From positions 2,294,001 to 2,358,000 of the forward strand of contig NZ_AP024655.1 of assembly GCF_019977355.1 (NCBI RefSeq): 64,000 nt of DNA, in the 5' to 3' direction. Source of the stretch: Arthrobacter sp. NicSoilB8. GTDB taxonomy: Bacteria > Actinomycetota > Actinomycetes > Actinomycetales > Micrococcaceae. Within the stretch, counting starts at the first letter, position 1. The number at the start of each line of letters is the position of its first letter. Under the pieces are notes generated by a model, which worked only from the letters and a program-made list of their open reading frames with translations, was not told the DNA's origin and ran no database searches. The position numbers and the translations under genes are program-made. Positions 34,902-42,879 of the stretch are shown piece by piece.

Positions 34902-35039
34902 CGTCGATCATTTCCGTCCGACGCCTGTTCCCAGAGCTGCCCGAGACCCAGGCCGCCCACGCCACACGATGCACTGCCCTGCTTGGGGAATCCTTGGGGC
35001 GTTGGCCGGGGAAGGAGGGGGTGACTGCGTAATGCCGGT

Positions 35040-35069
35040 TTGTAAAGATACCCCTGGGGGTATTATTCT
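35040..35069 (+). promoter_or_regulatory. Promoter with CsoR/CstR-type operator for the persulfide operon
   Basis: ATACCCCTGGGGGTAT (35048-35063) is the A/T-flanked C4/G4-5 palindrome bound by CsoR-family repressors, including the persulfide sensor CstR. It fills the 18-base spacer between TTGTAA (35040-35045) and TATTCT (35064-35069), a plausible -35/-10 pair, as expected for repression. A small hairpin (GAGGAG-GAAAT-CTCCTC) follows in the leader. Confidence 0.7.
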
Positions 35070-35136
35070 GGATATGTGACGAGGAGGAAATCTCCTCCGG
35101 ATCACCCACCGAGCCCCGTCCCTGAAGGAGAGCTAC

Positions 35137-36540
35137 ATGCTCATCGAGCGCATTTACGACGAAGACCTCGCCCAGGCCAGCTACCTCATCGGCTGCCAGG
35201 CCAAAGGCGAGGCCGTCGTCGTCGACCCCCGCCGCGACATCGACGTCTACCGGACGCTTGCGGCAGCCAACGGGATGAAGATTGTGGCCGTCACCGAGAC
35301 CCACATCCACGCAGACTTCCTCTCCGGCACCCGTGAACTGGCCGCCGCGACCGGCGCCACCGCCTACGTCTCCGGCGAGGGCGGCACCGACTGGCAGTAC
35401 GGCTTCGAGGCCGAGCGACTGAACGACAGCGACGAGATCACCCTCGGCAACATCACCGTCAAGGCCCTGCACACCCCGGGGCACACCCCCGAGCACCTGT
35501 CCTTCCTCATCACCGACGGCGCGTTCGCCGACACTCCCGGCTACCTGCTCTCCGGTGACTTCGTCTTTTCCGGCGACCTCGGCCGCCCGGACCTGCTGGA
35601 CGAGGCAGCCGGCGGCATCGACACCCGCTTCGCAGGCGCGCGGCAGCTCTTCGCGAGCCTGCGGGATAAGTTCCTGACCCTGCCCGACCACGTCCAGGTC
35701 CACCCGGGCCATGGGGCCGGCAGCGCCTGCGGCAAGGCCCTCGGCGCCATCCCTTCGTCCACGGTCGGCTACGAACGGCTCTACTCGTGGTGGGGCCCCT
35801 ACCTGGCCGCCAACGACGAGGAAGGCTTCGTCGCCGAACTCCTCGACGGCCAGCCTGACGCCCACGCCTACTTCGGCCGGATGAAACGCGAAAACCGTGA
35901 GGGCCCCGCCGTCATGGGCGAACGCAAGCCGCTGACCGAACTCGCCACCGCCGACGTCGCCCGCGGCCTGGAAGAGGACACCCTGACGTTCGTGGACACC
36001 CGCCACAACACCGAGGTCCACGCAGGAACCGTCACCGGATCCCTGAACATCCCCGCCGGCAAGTCCACCGCCAGCTTCGGCGCCTGGGTCGTGAACCCGG
36101 AAACCGACACGAATCCGCTCGTGCTGCTGGCCCCCGGCCAGGCCGCCGCGCACCAGATGTGGGACCACCTGGTCCGGGTCGGCATCGACCAGGTCGCCGG
36201 CTACGTCACCAGCCTCGAGGGGCTGCCCTCCAGCACGCCGCAGCTGATCCAGCCCGAAGACCTCGAAGGCTTTGACGCCGCGATGGTCCTGGATGTCCGC
36301 AACCGCACCGAACACGCCGCTGGACACATCCCCAGTTCCCATCAGCTCAGTGGCGGCCGGGTGATGTGGAACCTGGACCAGCTCCCCGCCGACGGCACCA
36401 TCGTGTCCTACTGCCAGAGCGGCGTCCGCAACTCCGTCGCGGCCAGCGCCCTGCGCCGGGCCGGCTACGACGTCGTCGAACTCGACGGCAGCTACGCCGC
36501 CTGGGCCGCCCGCCAGCAGGCTTCGGCCTTGGCCGGGTAG
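35137..36540 (+). CDS. Persulfide dioxygenase-rhodanese fusion (CstB-like)
   Basis: A 467-residue protein. Residues about 1-250 are an ETHE1-type metallo-beta-lactamase-fold persulfide dioxygenase with THIHADFLSG (H56, H58, D60), HTPGHTPEHLSF and the GDLGRPDL motif. Residues about 262-350 are a degenerate rhodanese domain lacking the catalytic cysteine (VLLAPGQA). Residues about 372-462 are an active-type rhodanese with Cys426 in SYCQSGVRN. It oxidises low-molecular-weight persulfides to sulfite or thiosulfate in the cytoplasm. GAAGGAGA lies before the ATG. It leads a three-gene operon under the CsoR/CstR-type site. Confidence 0.9.
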   Translation: MLIERIYDEDLAQASYLIGCQAKGEAVVVDPRRDIDVYRTLAAANGMKIVAVTETHIHADFLSGTRELAAATGATAYVSGEGGTDWQYGFEAERLNDSDEITLGNITVKALHTPGHTPEHLSFLITDGAFADTPGYLLSGDFVFSGDLGRPDLLDEAAGGIDTRFAGARQLFASLRDKFLTLPDHVQVHPGHGAGSACGKALGAIPSSTVGYERLYSWWGPYLAANDEEGFVAELLDGQPDAHAYFGRMKRENREGPAVMGERKPLTELATADVARGLEEDTLTFVDTRHNTEVHAGTVTGSLNIPAGKSTASFGAWVVNPETDTNPLVLLAPGQAAAHQMWDHLVRVGIDQVAGYVTSLEGLPSSTPQLIQPEDLEGFDAAMVLDVRNRTEHAAGHIPSSHQLSGGRVMWNLDQLPADGTIVSYCQSGVRNSVAASALRRAGYDVVELDGSYAAWAARQQASALAG

Positions 36541-36702
36541 TTCAGCTTGGCCGGGTAATCCGGCCGCCATTGACCGCCCGGGCAGTTTCCCCCAAGCCGC
36601 CCGGGCACCTCACCGCCCTGTGACGCCGCGCCTTGCGACGCCGGCATGGCATGTCCATGCACGGCCCACCGGCCGTCACCCCCCGCACCATCGAAAGAGA
36701 TC

Positions 36703-37296
36703 ATGACCACGACTGTTGGAACAACCCCCAAAGCCATCGACGCCGCAACCCTGAAGAACTGGCAGGACAGGCACGACGACCTGATGATCATCGACGTCCG
36801 CAGCGGCGCCGAGTTCGAATCCCTGCACATCAAGGGCTCCTACCACGTCCCGCTCGGAATGCTCAGCGAGCACGCCGCCGAATTCGCCGCAAAGCTCGGC
36901 ACCCGCGTCGTCCTCGTATGCCAGTCCGGCAACCGCGCTGAACAGGCACGGAACAAGCTGGGTGCCGCGGGCCTCTTGGCCGCCAGCGTCCTCACCGGCG
37001 GGGTCCCGTCGTACGAGGCGGCCGGCGGCGACGTCGTCAGGGGCCGCCGCGTTTGGGCTCTCGAACGTCAGGTCCGCATGGCCGCGGGATCGCTGGTTCT
37101 CGCGGGCGTCCTGGGCAGCAAATTCATTTCCCCGAAACTGGGCCTTGTGGCCGGCGGGATTGGCGCCGGCCTGACGTTCTCTGCCGCCACGAACAGCTGC
37201 GCCATGGGCCAGGTCCTCTCAAGGATGCCGTGGAACCGTTCGGCCAACGAGCCCACCGCGCACCAAGCCCTGCAGAGACTGGGCGCCACGGCGTGA
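36703..37296 (+). CDS. Rhodanese with C-terminal DUF2892-like membrane domain
   Basis: A 197-residue protein: a rhodanese domain at about 10-105 with IIDVRSGAEFESLHIKGSYHVPLG and the active-site loop VCQSGNRAEQA (Cys73), then two membrane segments at about 125-165 (MAAGSLVLAGVLGSKFISP, LGLVAGGIGAGLTFSAAT) with the cysteine typical of DUF2892 proteins (TNSCAMGQVLSRMPWN). It would carry or transfer sulfane sulfur at the inner membrane. ATG 36703 fits the domain start. The next gene begins within its stop (GTGA). Confidence 0.9.
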   Translation: MTTTVGTTPKAIDAATLKNWQDRHDDLMIIDVRSGAEFESLHIKGSYHVPLGMLSEHAAEFAAKLGTRVVLVCQSGNRAEQARNKLGAAGLLAASVLTGGVPSYEAAGGDVVRGRRVWALERQVRMAAGSLVLAGVLGSKFISPKLGLVAGGIGAGLTFSAATNSCAMGQVLSRMPWNRSANEPTAHQALQRLGATA

Positions 37297-38057
37297 TCGT
37301 CACCGCGGCGGCGTTCGGTCTGCTGGTCGGCGGACTCCTGGGCCTGGTCGGCGGCGGGGGAGCGATCCTGGCCGTGCCCGCCCTCGTGTACGGGGTGGGA
37401 ATTCCGCTTGCCGCGGCCATCCCCAGCTCGCTGGTAGTCGTCGGGGCTTCCTCCGCCGTCGCGGTCCTGCCCAGGCTGCGGAACGGCGTCAACTGGCGGC
37501 TTGCGCTGATCATCGGCGCAGCCGGGATGGCAACCGCCTACCTCGGGGCCATGGTCAACCGGTTGCTGGACCCGAAGGTCCTGCTCGCGGCCTTTGCCGC
37601 CATCATGGTTCTCGCCGGCCTCCGGATGCTGCGCACCACCCAGGCACGGGGCGGGGCCTGCGCGCTGCCCGGCGGCGGGGTCAACTGGCGCAGCTGCCTG
37701 CCCAAGGCAGTCGCCACGGGCGCCGTCGTCGGTTTCCTGACCGGGTTGCTGGGTGTGGGAGGCGGGTTCCTGATCGTCCCCGCGCTGTCCCTCGTATTGG
37801 GCCTCCCCATGGCGCTGACGGTGGGATCGTCGCTGGTGATCATCGTCATCAACTCCTTGGCCGGTTTCTCGGCGCACCTCGGCGACTTGCACCTCGACTG
37901 GGCCGTGACGGGGACCTTCGCGGGGGCGGCAATGATCGCCTCGCTGGCCGCGGGCAGGCTTGGCACCGGCATCCCGGACAGGGTGCTCAAACGCGGCTTC
38001 GGCATCCTGGTCCTGGTGATCGCCGCCTACGTGGCAGTCCAGGCGCTCATGGCCTGA
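37293..38057 (+). CDS. TauE/SafE sulfite/organosulfonate exporter family protein
   Basis: A 254-residue membrane protein with about eight membrane segments arranged as two repeats, each with a glycine-rich motif (GLLGLVGGGGAILAVPAL at the start, GLLGVGGGFLIVPALSL in the middle). The family exports sulfite or related small anions. As third gene after the persulfide dioxygenase and rhodanese it probably removes the sulfite formed by persulfide oxidation. GTG 37293 overlaps the previous stop. A terminator hairpin follows 14 bases after the stop. Confidence 0.88.
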   Translation: MIVTAAAFGLLVGGLLGLVGGGGAILAVPALVYGVGIPLAAAIPSSLVVVGASSAVAVLPRLRNGVNWRLALIIGAAGMATAYLGAMVNRLLDPKVLLAAFAAIMVLAGLRMLRTTQARGGACALPGGGVNWRSCLPKAVATGAVVGFLTGLLGVGGGFLIVPALSLVLGLPMALTVGSSLVIIVINSLAGFSAHLGDLHLDWAVTGTFAGAAMIASLAAGRLGTGIPDRVLKRGFGILVLVIAAYVAVQALMA

Positions 38058-38071
38058 CCACGTCGCCGGCA

Positions 38072-38104
38072 CGGGGCATCGGAGGTCCAGCCTCCGACGC
38101 CCCG
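38072..38104. terminator. Terminator hairpin of the persulfide operon
   Basis: CGGGGC-A-TCGGAGG and CCTCCGA-C-GCCCCG pair over 13 of 14 positions around a five-base loop (TCCAG), followed by ATTT. It lies between the convergent TauE and GerW-like genes and may serve both. Confidence 0.8.
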
Positions 38105-38153
38105 ATTTGGCGCGACACTTCTGCGGCGCGACCCGTGGCCCGCGGGCCACGCC

Positions 38154-38501
38154 CTAGCCGCGGGAGCGGGCGGTACGGAGAATGCCGCGGATGGAAACGC
38201 CGGCGGCGCACACCAGCGGAACCAGCGCGGCAAGCACCACCACCGTGTTTGGTCGGAACGTCATGCGGCCGGAGGGCCCCTTGGCGTAGACGCCCAGGGG
38301 AAGCACAAAGCCTCCGCCCCCTCCGCCACTGCCCCCGCTGCCGGGCTGGCCGTCTTCGGGGCTGTTCCCGCCACCAAAGCCGAAGGACACCACCGCCACG
38401 GGGATAATCTCTTCGCCCGCGACGTTCACGGCGGGGCCGTACGCCCGCGACACCCCCACATTCTTAAACGTGTCCACGAGGGACGAGAAGGACTCAGTCA
38501 T
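38154..38501 (-). CDS. GerW/YtfJ-family protein
   Basis: A 115-residue protein with the GerW pattern: helix SFSSLVDTFKNVGVSRAYG, strand VNVAGEEIIPVAVVSFGFG, a glycine-rich loop (GGSGGGGGGFVLPLGVYA), and one hydrophobic segment near the end (VVVLAALVPLVCAAGVSI) that anchors it. In Bacillus the family acts in spore germination; in non-sporulating actinobacteria the role is unknown. The start was placed at MTESFSS by homology; an ATG 18 bases upstream is possible. No clear ribosome site is present. Confidence 0.82.
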   Translation of the reverse strand: MTESFSSLVDTFKNVGVSRAYGPAVNVAGEEIIPVAVVSFGFGGGNSPEDGQPGSGGSGGGGGGFVLPLGVYAKGPSGRMTFRPNTVVVLAALVPLVCAAGVSIRGILRTARSRG

Positions 38502-38681
38502 GGGACACACGATAGGCAACCGAACTCTGTAGCGCCAGAGCCGTACGACGTCGGCCTGCCCCGGCGGGAAGCAATAAGGACCTAAACTCTGGCTTCAGGA
38601 CAGGACTTGCCTTTATGTTTGTGCTGGCGGGGGCGCTGCCCAATCCACCGGATACGAGACACCGGAAATGAGGCACTGGAC

Positions 38682-39965
38682 ATGACAGAATCCACGACTG
38701 CGGCATCACGGCTGGCCGACGCATTAGCGATCGTCCTTGGCACCGACGGGATTCCCTTGCGGCTGCGGGCCTGGGACGGCACGGAAGCCGGACCGGAGGA
38801 CGCCCCGGTTGTTGTCTTCCGGTCCCGGCGGGCACTTCGCAGGATGTTGTGGTCACCCGGGCAACTCGGACTCAGCCGGGCCTACGTTGCCGGTGATATC
38901 GAGGCACCCGGCGACATTTTCGCCGCCTTCGCCGCCCTCAGTTCGGCCGGGAAATTCGCCGAGCCCGGCCCGTTCCGGCCGCCGCGCCCCGGAGAAGTGT
39001 TTGCGCTGCTCAAGACTGCCGTCCGGCTCGGCACACTGGGACCGAACCCGGCGCCGCCGCCGGAGGAAGCACGCGTGGGCCGGTACGGCCGGCGGCATTC
39101 CAAGGGGCGGGACGCCGCTGCCATCTCCCACCACTACGACGTCGGGAACGACTTCTACGCGCTCGTCCTCGGGCCGTCCATGGTCTACTCGTGCGCGGTC
39201 TGGGAGACGGAGGACACCGGCCTGGAAGCAGCTCAGGCGGCCAAGCTCGATCTGGTTTGCAGCAAGCTCGGACTCCAGCCGGGGATGCGCGTACTGGACG
39301 TGGGGTGCGGCTGGGGCAGCTTCGCGCTGCACGCCGCGCAGCACTACGGCGTCGACGTCGTCGGGGTGACGCTCTCGGTCGAACAGGCAGCCCTGGCGCG
39401 CAAACGGGCGGCGGACGCCGGACTGACGGACCGGGTGGACATCCGGGTGCAGGACTACCGCGACGTGGACGACGGTCCGTTCGATGCGATCAGCTCCATC
39501 GGCATGTCCGAACACGTGGGACGCGAGCAGATCCAGCGCTATGCTGCCCGGCTGCAGGGCCTGCTCCGCCCGGGCGGCCGGCTCCTCAACCACGCGATCT
39601 CCTGGAACGCCGGAGCGGCCGCACCGGACCCGGACTCCTTCATTCCCCGGTATGTCTTCCCGGACGGCGAGATGCTCAGCCTCTCCGACATGGTGGCCGC
39701 ACTTGAATCGGCGGACCTGGAAGTCCTGGACGTTGAGGCGTTGCGGCGCCACTACGCCCTGACACTCCGGGCCTGGGTGCGGAACCTGGAGGAGCGTTGG
39801 GACGAGGCCGTGCGCTACGCCGGCGCGGGACGCGCCCGGATCTGGCGGCTCTATATGGCAGCAAGCGCCCTCGGCTTTGAAGCGGGCATCACGGGCGTGA
39901 ACCAGATCCTGGTCCAGCGCCCGGGCGGCGCGGAACCACCCTTGCGGCGCTCGGCGTGGATCTGA
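38682..39965 (+). CDS. Cyclopropane-fatty-acyl-phospholipid synthase family methyltransferase
   Basis: A 427-residue SAM-dependent methyltransferase of the CFA synthase family. The N-terminal region (about 1-130) is the lipid-binding domain, then HHYDVGNDFYALVLGPSMVYSCAVW near 150-175, the SAM motif VLDVGCGWGSFA near 205, GVTLSVEQ, and SIGMSEHVG with the catalytic-site region. It adds a methylene or methyl group to an unsaturated fatty acyl chain of membrane lipids; related actinobacterial enzymes make cyclopropane or 10-methyl acids. GAGG lies upstream of ATG 38682. It is monocistronic. Confidence 0.9.
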   Translation: MTESTTAASRLADALAIVLGTDGIPLRLRAWDGTEAGPEDAPVVVFRSRRALRRMLWSPGQLGLSRAYVAGDIEAPGDIFAAFAALSSAGKFAEPGPFRPPRPGEVFALLKTAVRLGTLGPNPAPPPEEARVGRYGRRHSKGRDAAAISHHYDVGNDFYALVLGPSMVYSCAVWETEDTGLEAAQAAKLDLVCSKLGLQPGMRVLDVGCGWGSFALHAAQHYGVDVVGVTLSVEQAALARKRAADAGLTDRVDIRVQDYRDVDDGPFDAISSIGMSEHVGREQIQRYAARLQGLLRPGGRLLNHAISWNAGAAAPDPDSFIPRYVFPDGEMLSLSDMVAALESADLEVLDVEALRRHYALTLRAWVRNLEERWDEAVRYAGAGRARIWRLYMAASALGFEAGITGVNQILVQRPGGAEPPLRRSAWI

Positions 39966-40029
39966 GACTTGTGCTTCCGGCCGTGTCGCGGCGGCTGACC
40001 CCCGGGGCGCTCGAGACTAGGCTGTCATC

Positions 40030-41034
40030 ATGAGCAATACCGAAGTTGCACCGCAGGAAATCCTCTGTGAAGCCGACGAGACCCGTTCAGGCGTCGAGCT
40101 GTTGGTTCCGCGGCAGGTCCCGCTGGGCGGCCCGCGTGCAATGGACGTGCGGCGCACGCTTCCGCAGCGCCAGCGCAGCCTCATCGGCGCCTGGTGCTTC
40201 CTGGACCACTACGGTCCGGACCGGGTGGGCGATTCGGGCGGGATGAAGGTCCCGCGCCACCCGCACACCGGGCTGCAAACCGTCAGCTGGCTGTTCACCG
40301 GGGAGATCGAACACCGGGACTCGGCCGGTTTCCACGCAGCGGTGCGGCCGGGAGAAGTGAATCTCATGACCGCCGGCCGCGGCATCAGCCACTCGGAATT
40401 TTCCACCCCGGACACAACGGTCCTGCACGGTGCACAGCTGTGGGTTGCGCTGCCAGACACTGCGCGCCACATGGCCCCCACCTTTGAGCACTATCGTCCG
40501 GAGCCTGTCAGCGGCAGAGGCTGGACCCTGCGTGTCTTCTTGGGTGCGCTCCGCGGGTCCGTCTCGCCCGTCACCACCCACACGCCCCTGCTGGGAGCGG
40601 AGCTGCTGCTCGACCCGGGGGCGGAACTGACGCTCGAAACAGATGCGTCCTTTGAGCACGGCCTGCTGGTGGACTCCGGCAGCCTGGTCCTGGAAGGACA
40701 CCCGGTCCCGAAGGACAACCTCGCGTACTTACCCGTCGGTCACGGGTCCCTCACCCTGTCCGCGGGCAGCGACGGAGCCCGCGTCCTCCTGATCGGCGGG
40801 GAGCCGCTGGGCGAAAAGATTGTGATGTGGTGGAACTTCGTCGGACGAAGCCACGAGGAGATCGTCGCGTACCGGGCCCAGTGGCAGTCCGAGATCGGTG
40901 CTGAGGTGGTTGCAGCGCCTGCGGCGGGTACCGGGGGATCCTCGGACCTGCGGTTCGGCCCGTTTCCGCCGGGTCAGCCTGCGGCGCTTCCGGCCCCGGC
41001 TCTGCCGAATGCCCGTATCAAGCCACGCGGCTAA
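40030..41034 (+). CDS. Pirin family protein
   Basis: A 334-residue bicupin of the pirin family: the N-terminal cupin has the metal-binding HPHTGLQTVSWLFTGEIEHRDS and TAGRGISHSEF, with the C-terminal pirin_C domain following (LLGAELLLDPGAELTLET; GEKIVMWWNFVGRSHEEI). Some pirins (E. coli YhhW, human pirin) oxidise quercetin in vitro; others act in redox control. This one is encoded 17 kb from the dedicated quercetinase gene and lacks the IclR-type operator, so a link is speculative. The Pro/Ala-rich tail of about 30 residues is unusual in length. Confidence 0.9.
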   Translation: MSNTEVAPQEILCEADETRSGVELLVPRQVPLGGPRAMDVRRTLPQRQRSLIGAWCFLDHYGPDRVGDSGGMKVPRHPHTGLQTVSWLFTGEIEHRDSAGFHAAVRPGEVNLMTAGRGISHSEFSTPDTTVLHGAQLWVALPDTARHMAPTFEHYRPEPVSGRGWTLRVFLGALRGSVSPVTTHTPLLGAELLLDPGAELTLETDASFEHGLLVDSGSLVLEGHPVPKDNLAYLPVGHGSLTLSAGSDGARVLLIGGEPLGEKIVMWWNFVGRSHEEIVAYRAQWQSEIGAEVVAAPAAGTGGSSDLRFGPFPPGQPAALPAPALPNARIKPRG

Positions 41035-41105
41035 GTGGTGCGCCTCCCCGGCCATACACGCCAGCCAGACCAAGAGCACGCCCGATTCCAGCCCAGGAGA
41101 CCACA

Positions 41106-41453
41106 TTGACCACGATCACCATCAGGAACAACCCGGACCGCAGCCGGTTCGAGGTGCTCGACGCCGACGCCGTGATCGGCCAGGCCGCGTACGTGGATGA
41201 TGTCGGGTCGGATCAGCGGATTTTCTACCACACCGTGATCAGCGAGGAATATGGCGGCCGGGGGCTGGCGGGTGTGCTGGCGGCACAGGCGCTGGATGAG
41301 ACAGTTGCCGCGGGCCTCCTGATCGTTCCCGTGTGCCCGTACATCAAGAAGTACGTAGGAAAGCACCCCGGCTATGCTGCGAACGTGCTGGCGCCCACTC
41401 CTGTCCATCTGGAGTTCCTGAGCGCCTCGCTGGCCCACCGCGTCCGGCAGTAA
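41106..41453 (+). CDS. GNAT-family N-acetyltransferase, YjdJ-like (small)
   Basis: A 115-residue protein of the short GCN5-related group: RFEVLDADAVIGQAAYVDD, FYHTVISEEYGGRGLAGVLAAQAL (acetyl-CoA binding loop with G-x-G-L-A), and VCPYIKKYVGKHPGY (the conserved C-P-Y-I-x-x-Y of this subfamily). It probably acetylates a small molecule or protein; the substrate is unknown. TTG 41106 is preceded by AGGAG. It is 71 bases after the pirin gene, perhaps co-transcribed. Confidence 0.85.
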   Translation: MTTITIRNNPDRSRFEVLDADAVIGQAAYVDDVGSDQRIFYHTVISEEYGGRGLAGVLAAQALDETVAAGLLIVPVCPYIKKYVGKHPGYAANVLAPTPVHLEFLSASLAHRVRQ

Positions 41454-41496
41454 CCGCTCGTGACCCGCAGGTGCATGCGATTGAAGGGTGTGCGAT

Positions 41497-42075
41497 TCAG
41501 GTGCGTGCGATGAACCGCTCCACGCGCCGGTCGGGGATGAGCCAGATCGCGGCGACCACGGAATAGGCGGCGATTCCCAGGAGCGGGTTCACCAGGCTCA
41601 GCCCCATCCCCGCGATGTACAACGCCGGGGATCCCTTGCCCTTCCAGTCCTGTCCCATGGCCACATCCAGGGCACCGCCCCGGCCCTGCTGGCGGATCAG
41701 CGCCGACTTCAGGATGTAGTAGGCGAGGGCGGCAAGCAGCAGGTTTAGTCCGTAGACCAGCACGGGGACTTCCGCCAGACCCGCGTCATTCATCCACCGT
41801 GTGGTGAACGGGATGAGGGACAGCCAGAACAGCAGATGCAGGTTTGCCCAGAGGACGCCGCCGTTGATCCTCCCGGCCAGATGCAGCATGTGGTGGTGGT
41901 TGTTCCAGTAGATCCCGACATAAACGAAGCTCAGCACGTAGCTGAGAATCGTTGGGAGCTCATGAAACAACGCCGGCCACGTGGGTTCAGCCGGGACGCG
42001 AAGCTCCAACACCATGATGGTGATCACGATGGCTAGTACACCGTCGCTGAAGGCTTCCAGCCGGTTCTTATTCAT
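41497..42075 (-). CDS. TMEM175-family potassium channel (DUF1211)
   Basis: A 192-residue membrane protein with about six membrane segments. The diagnostic first helix reads RLEAFSDGVLAIVITIMVLEL, carrying the F-S-D motif and the conserved isoleucine filter positions of bacterial TMEM175 channels, which leak K+. ATG 42075. It is convergent with the acetyltransferase gene (43 bases apart) and upstream of nothing in the same direction. Confidence 0.87.
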   Translation of the reverse strand: MNKNRLEAFSDGVLAIVITIMVLELRVPAEPTWPALFHELPTILSYVLSFVYVGIYWNNHHHMLHLAGRINGGVLWANLHLLFWLSLIPFTTRWMNDAGLAEVPVLVYGLNLLLAALAYYILKSALIRQQGRGGALDVAMGQDWKGKGSPALYIAGMGLSLVNPLLGIAAYSVVAAIWLIPDRRVERFIART

Positions 42076-42207
42076 GGGGCGCCTTTGATCAGGGCATCGT
42101 GGCCGATGCAGCGGGGACTGCAGACGCCGCCACGCGCGGGTCTAAGGAAACGCTACCGCGCAGTCCGCCTGTCGGGGACCCCTCTAGCCCTCAACCCCTT
42201 TTGCCCC

Positions 42208-42543
42208 CTACCCCTCGGCCTCGGCTTCGAGTTCGGCCTCGGCCATTTCCACGGCGAAGCCGAGGGCGCTGGCAACGTTGCCGGCCGCCGCCACGATGCG
42301 GGGAGTGCCGACGATGGGAGCGACAGCGATGAGGACGCCCTGAACGTCCTCCAGGGTGATGCCGACGTCCACCGCGGTACCGGCGTTGAACAGGTAGGAG
42401 GCGGCCGGAGCATCGACCGCGGCGAGTGCCGCAATCCGGGCCAGCATCAACTCGCGAGGATCGAGCATGGAGCGCTCAAGCGATACAGCAGTGATGTCTG
42501 CGAGGGCTTCCAGTACGGGGGCTTCTGCTTCGGCCATGGTCAT
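42208..42543 (-). CDS. Carboxymuconolactone-decarboxylase-like helical protein without Cys pair
   Basis: A 111-residue all-helical protein. Helices (VLEALADITAVSLERSMLDPRELMLARIAALAAVDAP; ITLEDVQGVLIAVAPIVGTPRIVAAAGNVASALGF) resemble CMD/AhpD-like proteins, where ITxEEvxEvl..a.p..G.p is typical. The usual CxxxH redox site is absent, so peroxidase activity is unlikely and a lactone or binding role is open. The ATG at 42543 has TGGAGAC upstream. The Glu/Ala-rich tail (AEAELEAEAEG) is repetitive. It may belong to the TMEM175 unit. Confidence 0.72.
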   Translation of the reverse strand: MTMAEAEAPVLEALADITAVSLERSMLDPRELMLARIAALAAVDAPAASYLFNAGTAVDVGITLEDVQGVLIAVAPIVGTPRIVAAAGNVASALGFAVEMAEAELEAEAEG

Positions 42544-42879
42544 GTCTCCAATTGATTGCAGTGTTGGTGCGGGGTGTTTGCGGGGGAGCGGTGCGACGCG
42601 GACGGGCCGCCACGACTCGTCTGCAACGTAACCCGATACGGCCCGGGATGACATCACCCGAACGGGATGAGCCGATTGCCAGCGAGCGGGCTCCGGGACG
42701 GACGGGCCGTGAGTGTGCAGTGATGGGGTCCGGCAAGACAGCGGCATCGCGTTGACGGGGGGCCGCTTCGGGGCCAGAATCGCATTAGCTCGACCCATGC
42801 GCGTTCGCGCGCTCAGCAGGACAGACCCAGGCAACCCGTGCCGGTGGCGGTTCCTGACGTCAAAGGGAGGTCGCCGATC

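Noticed and set aside
34450..36570. 706-residue minus-strand frame
   Set aside because: It lies opposite the persulfide dioxygenase gene and the DUF4333 gene, both with clear motifs; typical of GC-rich shadow frames.
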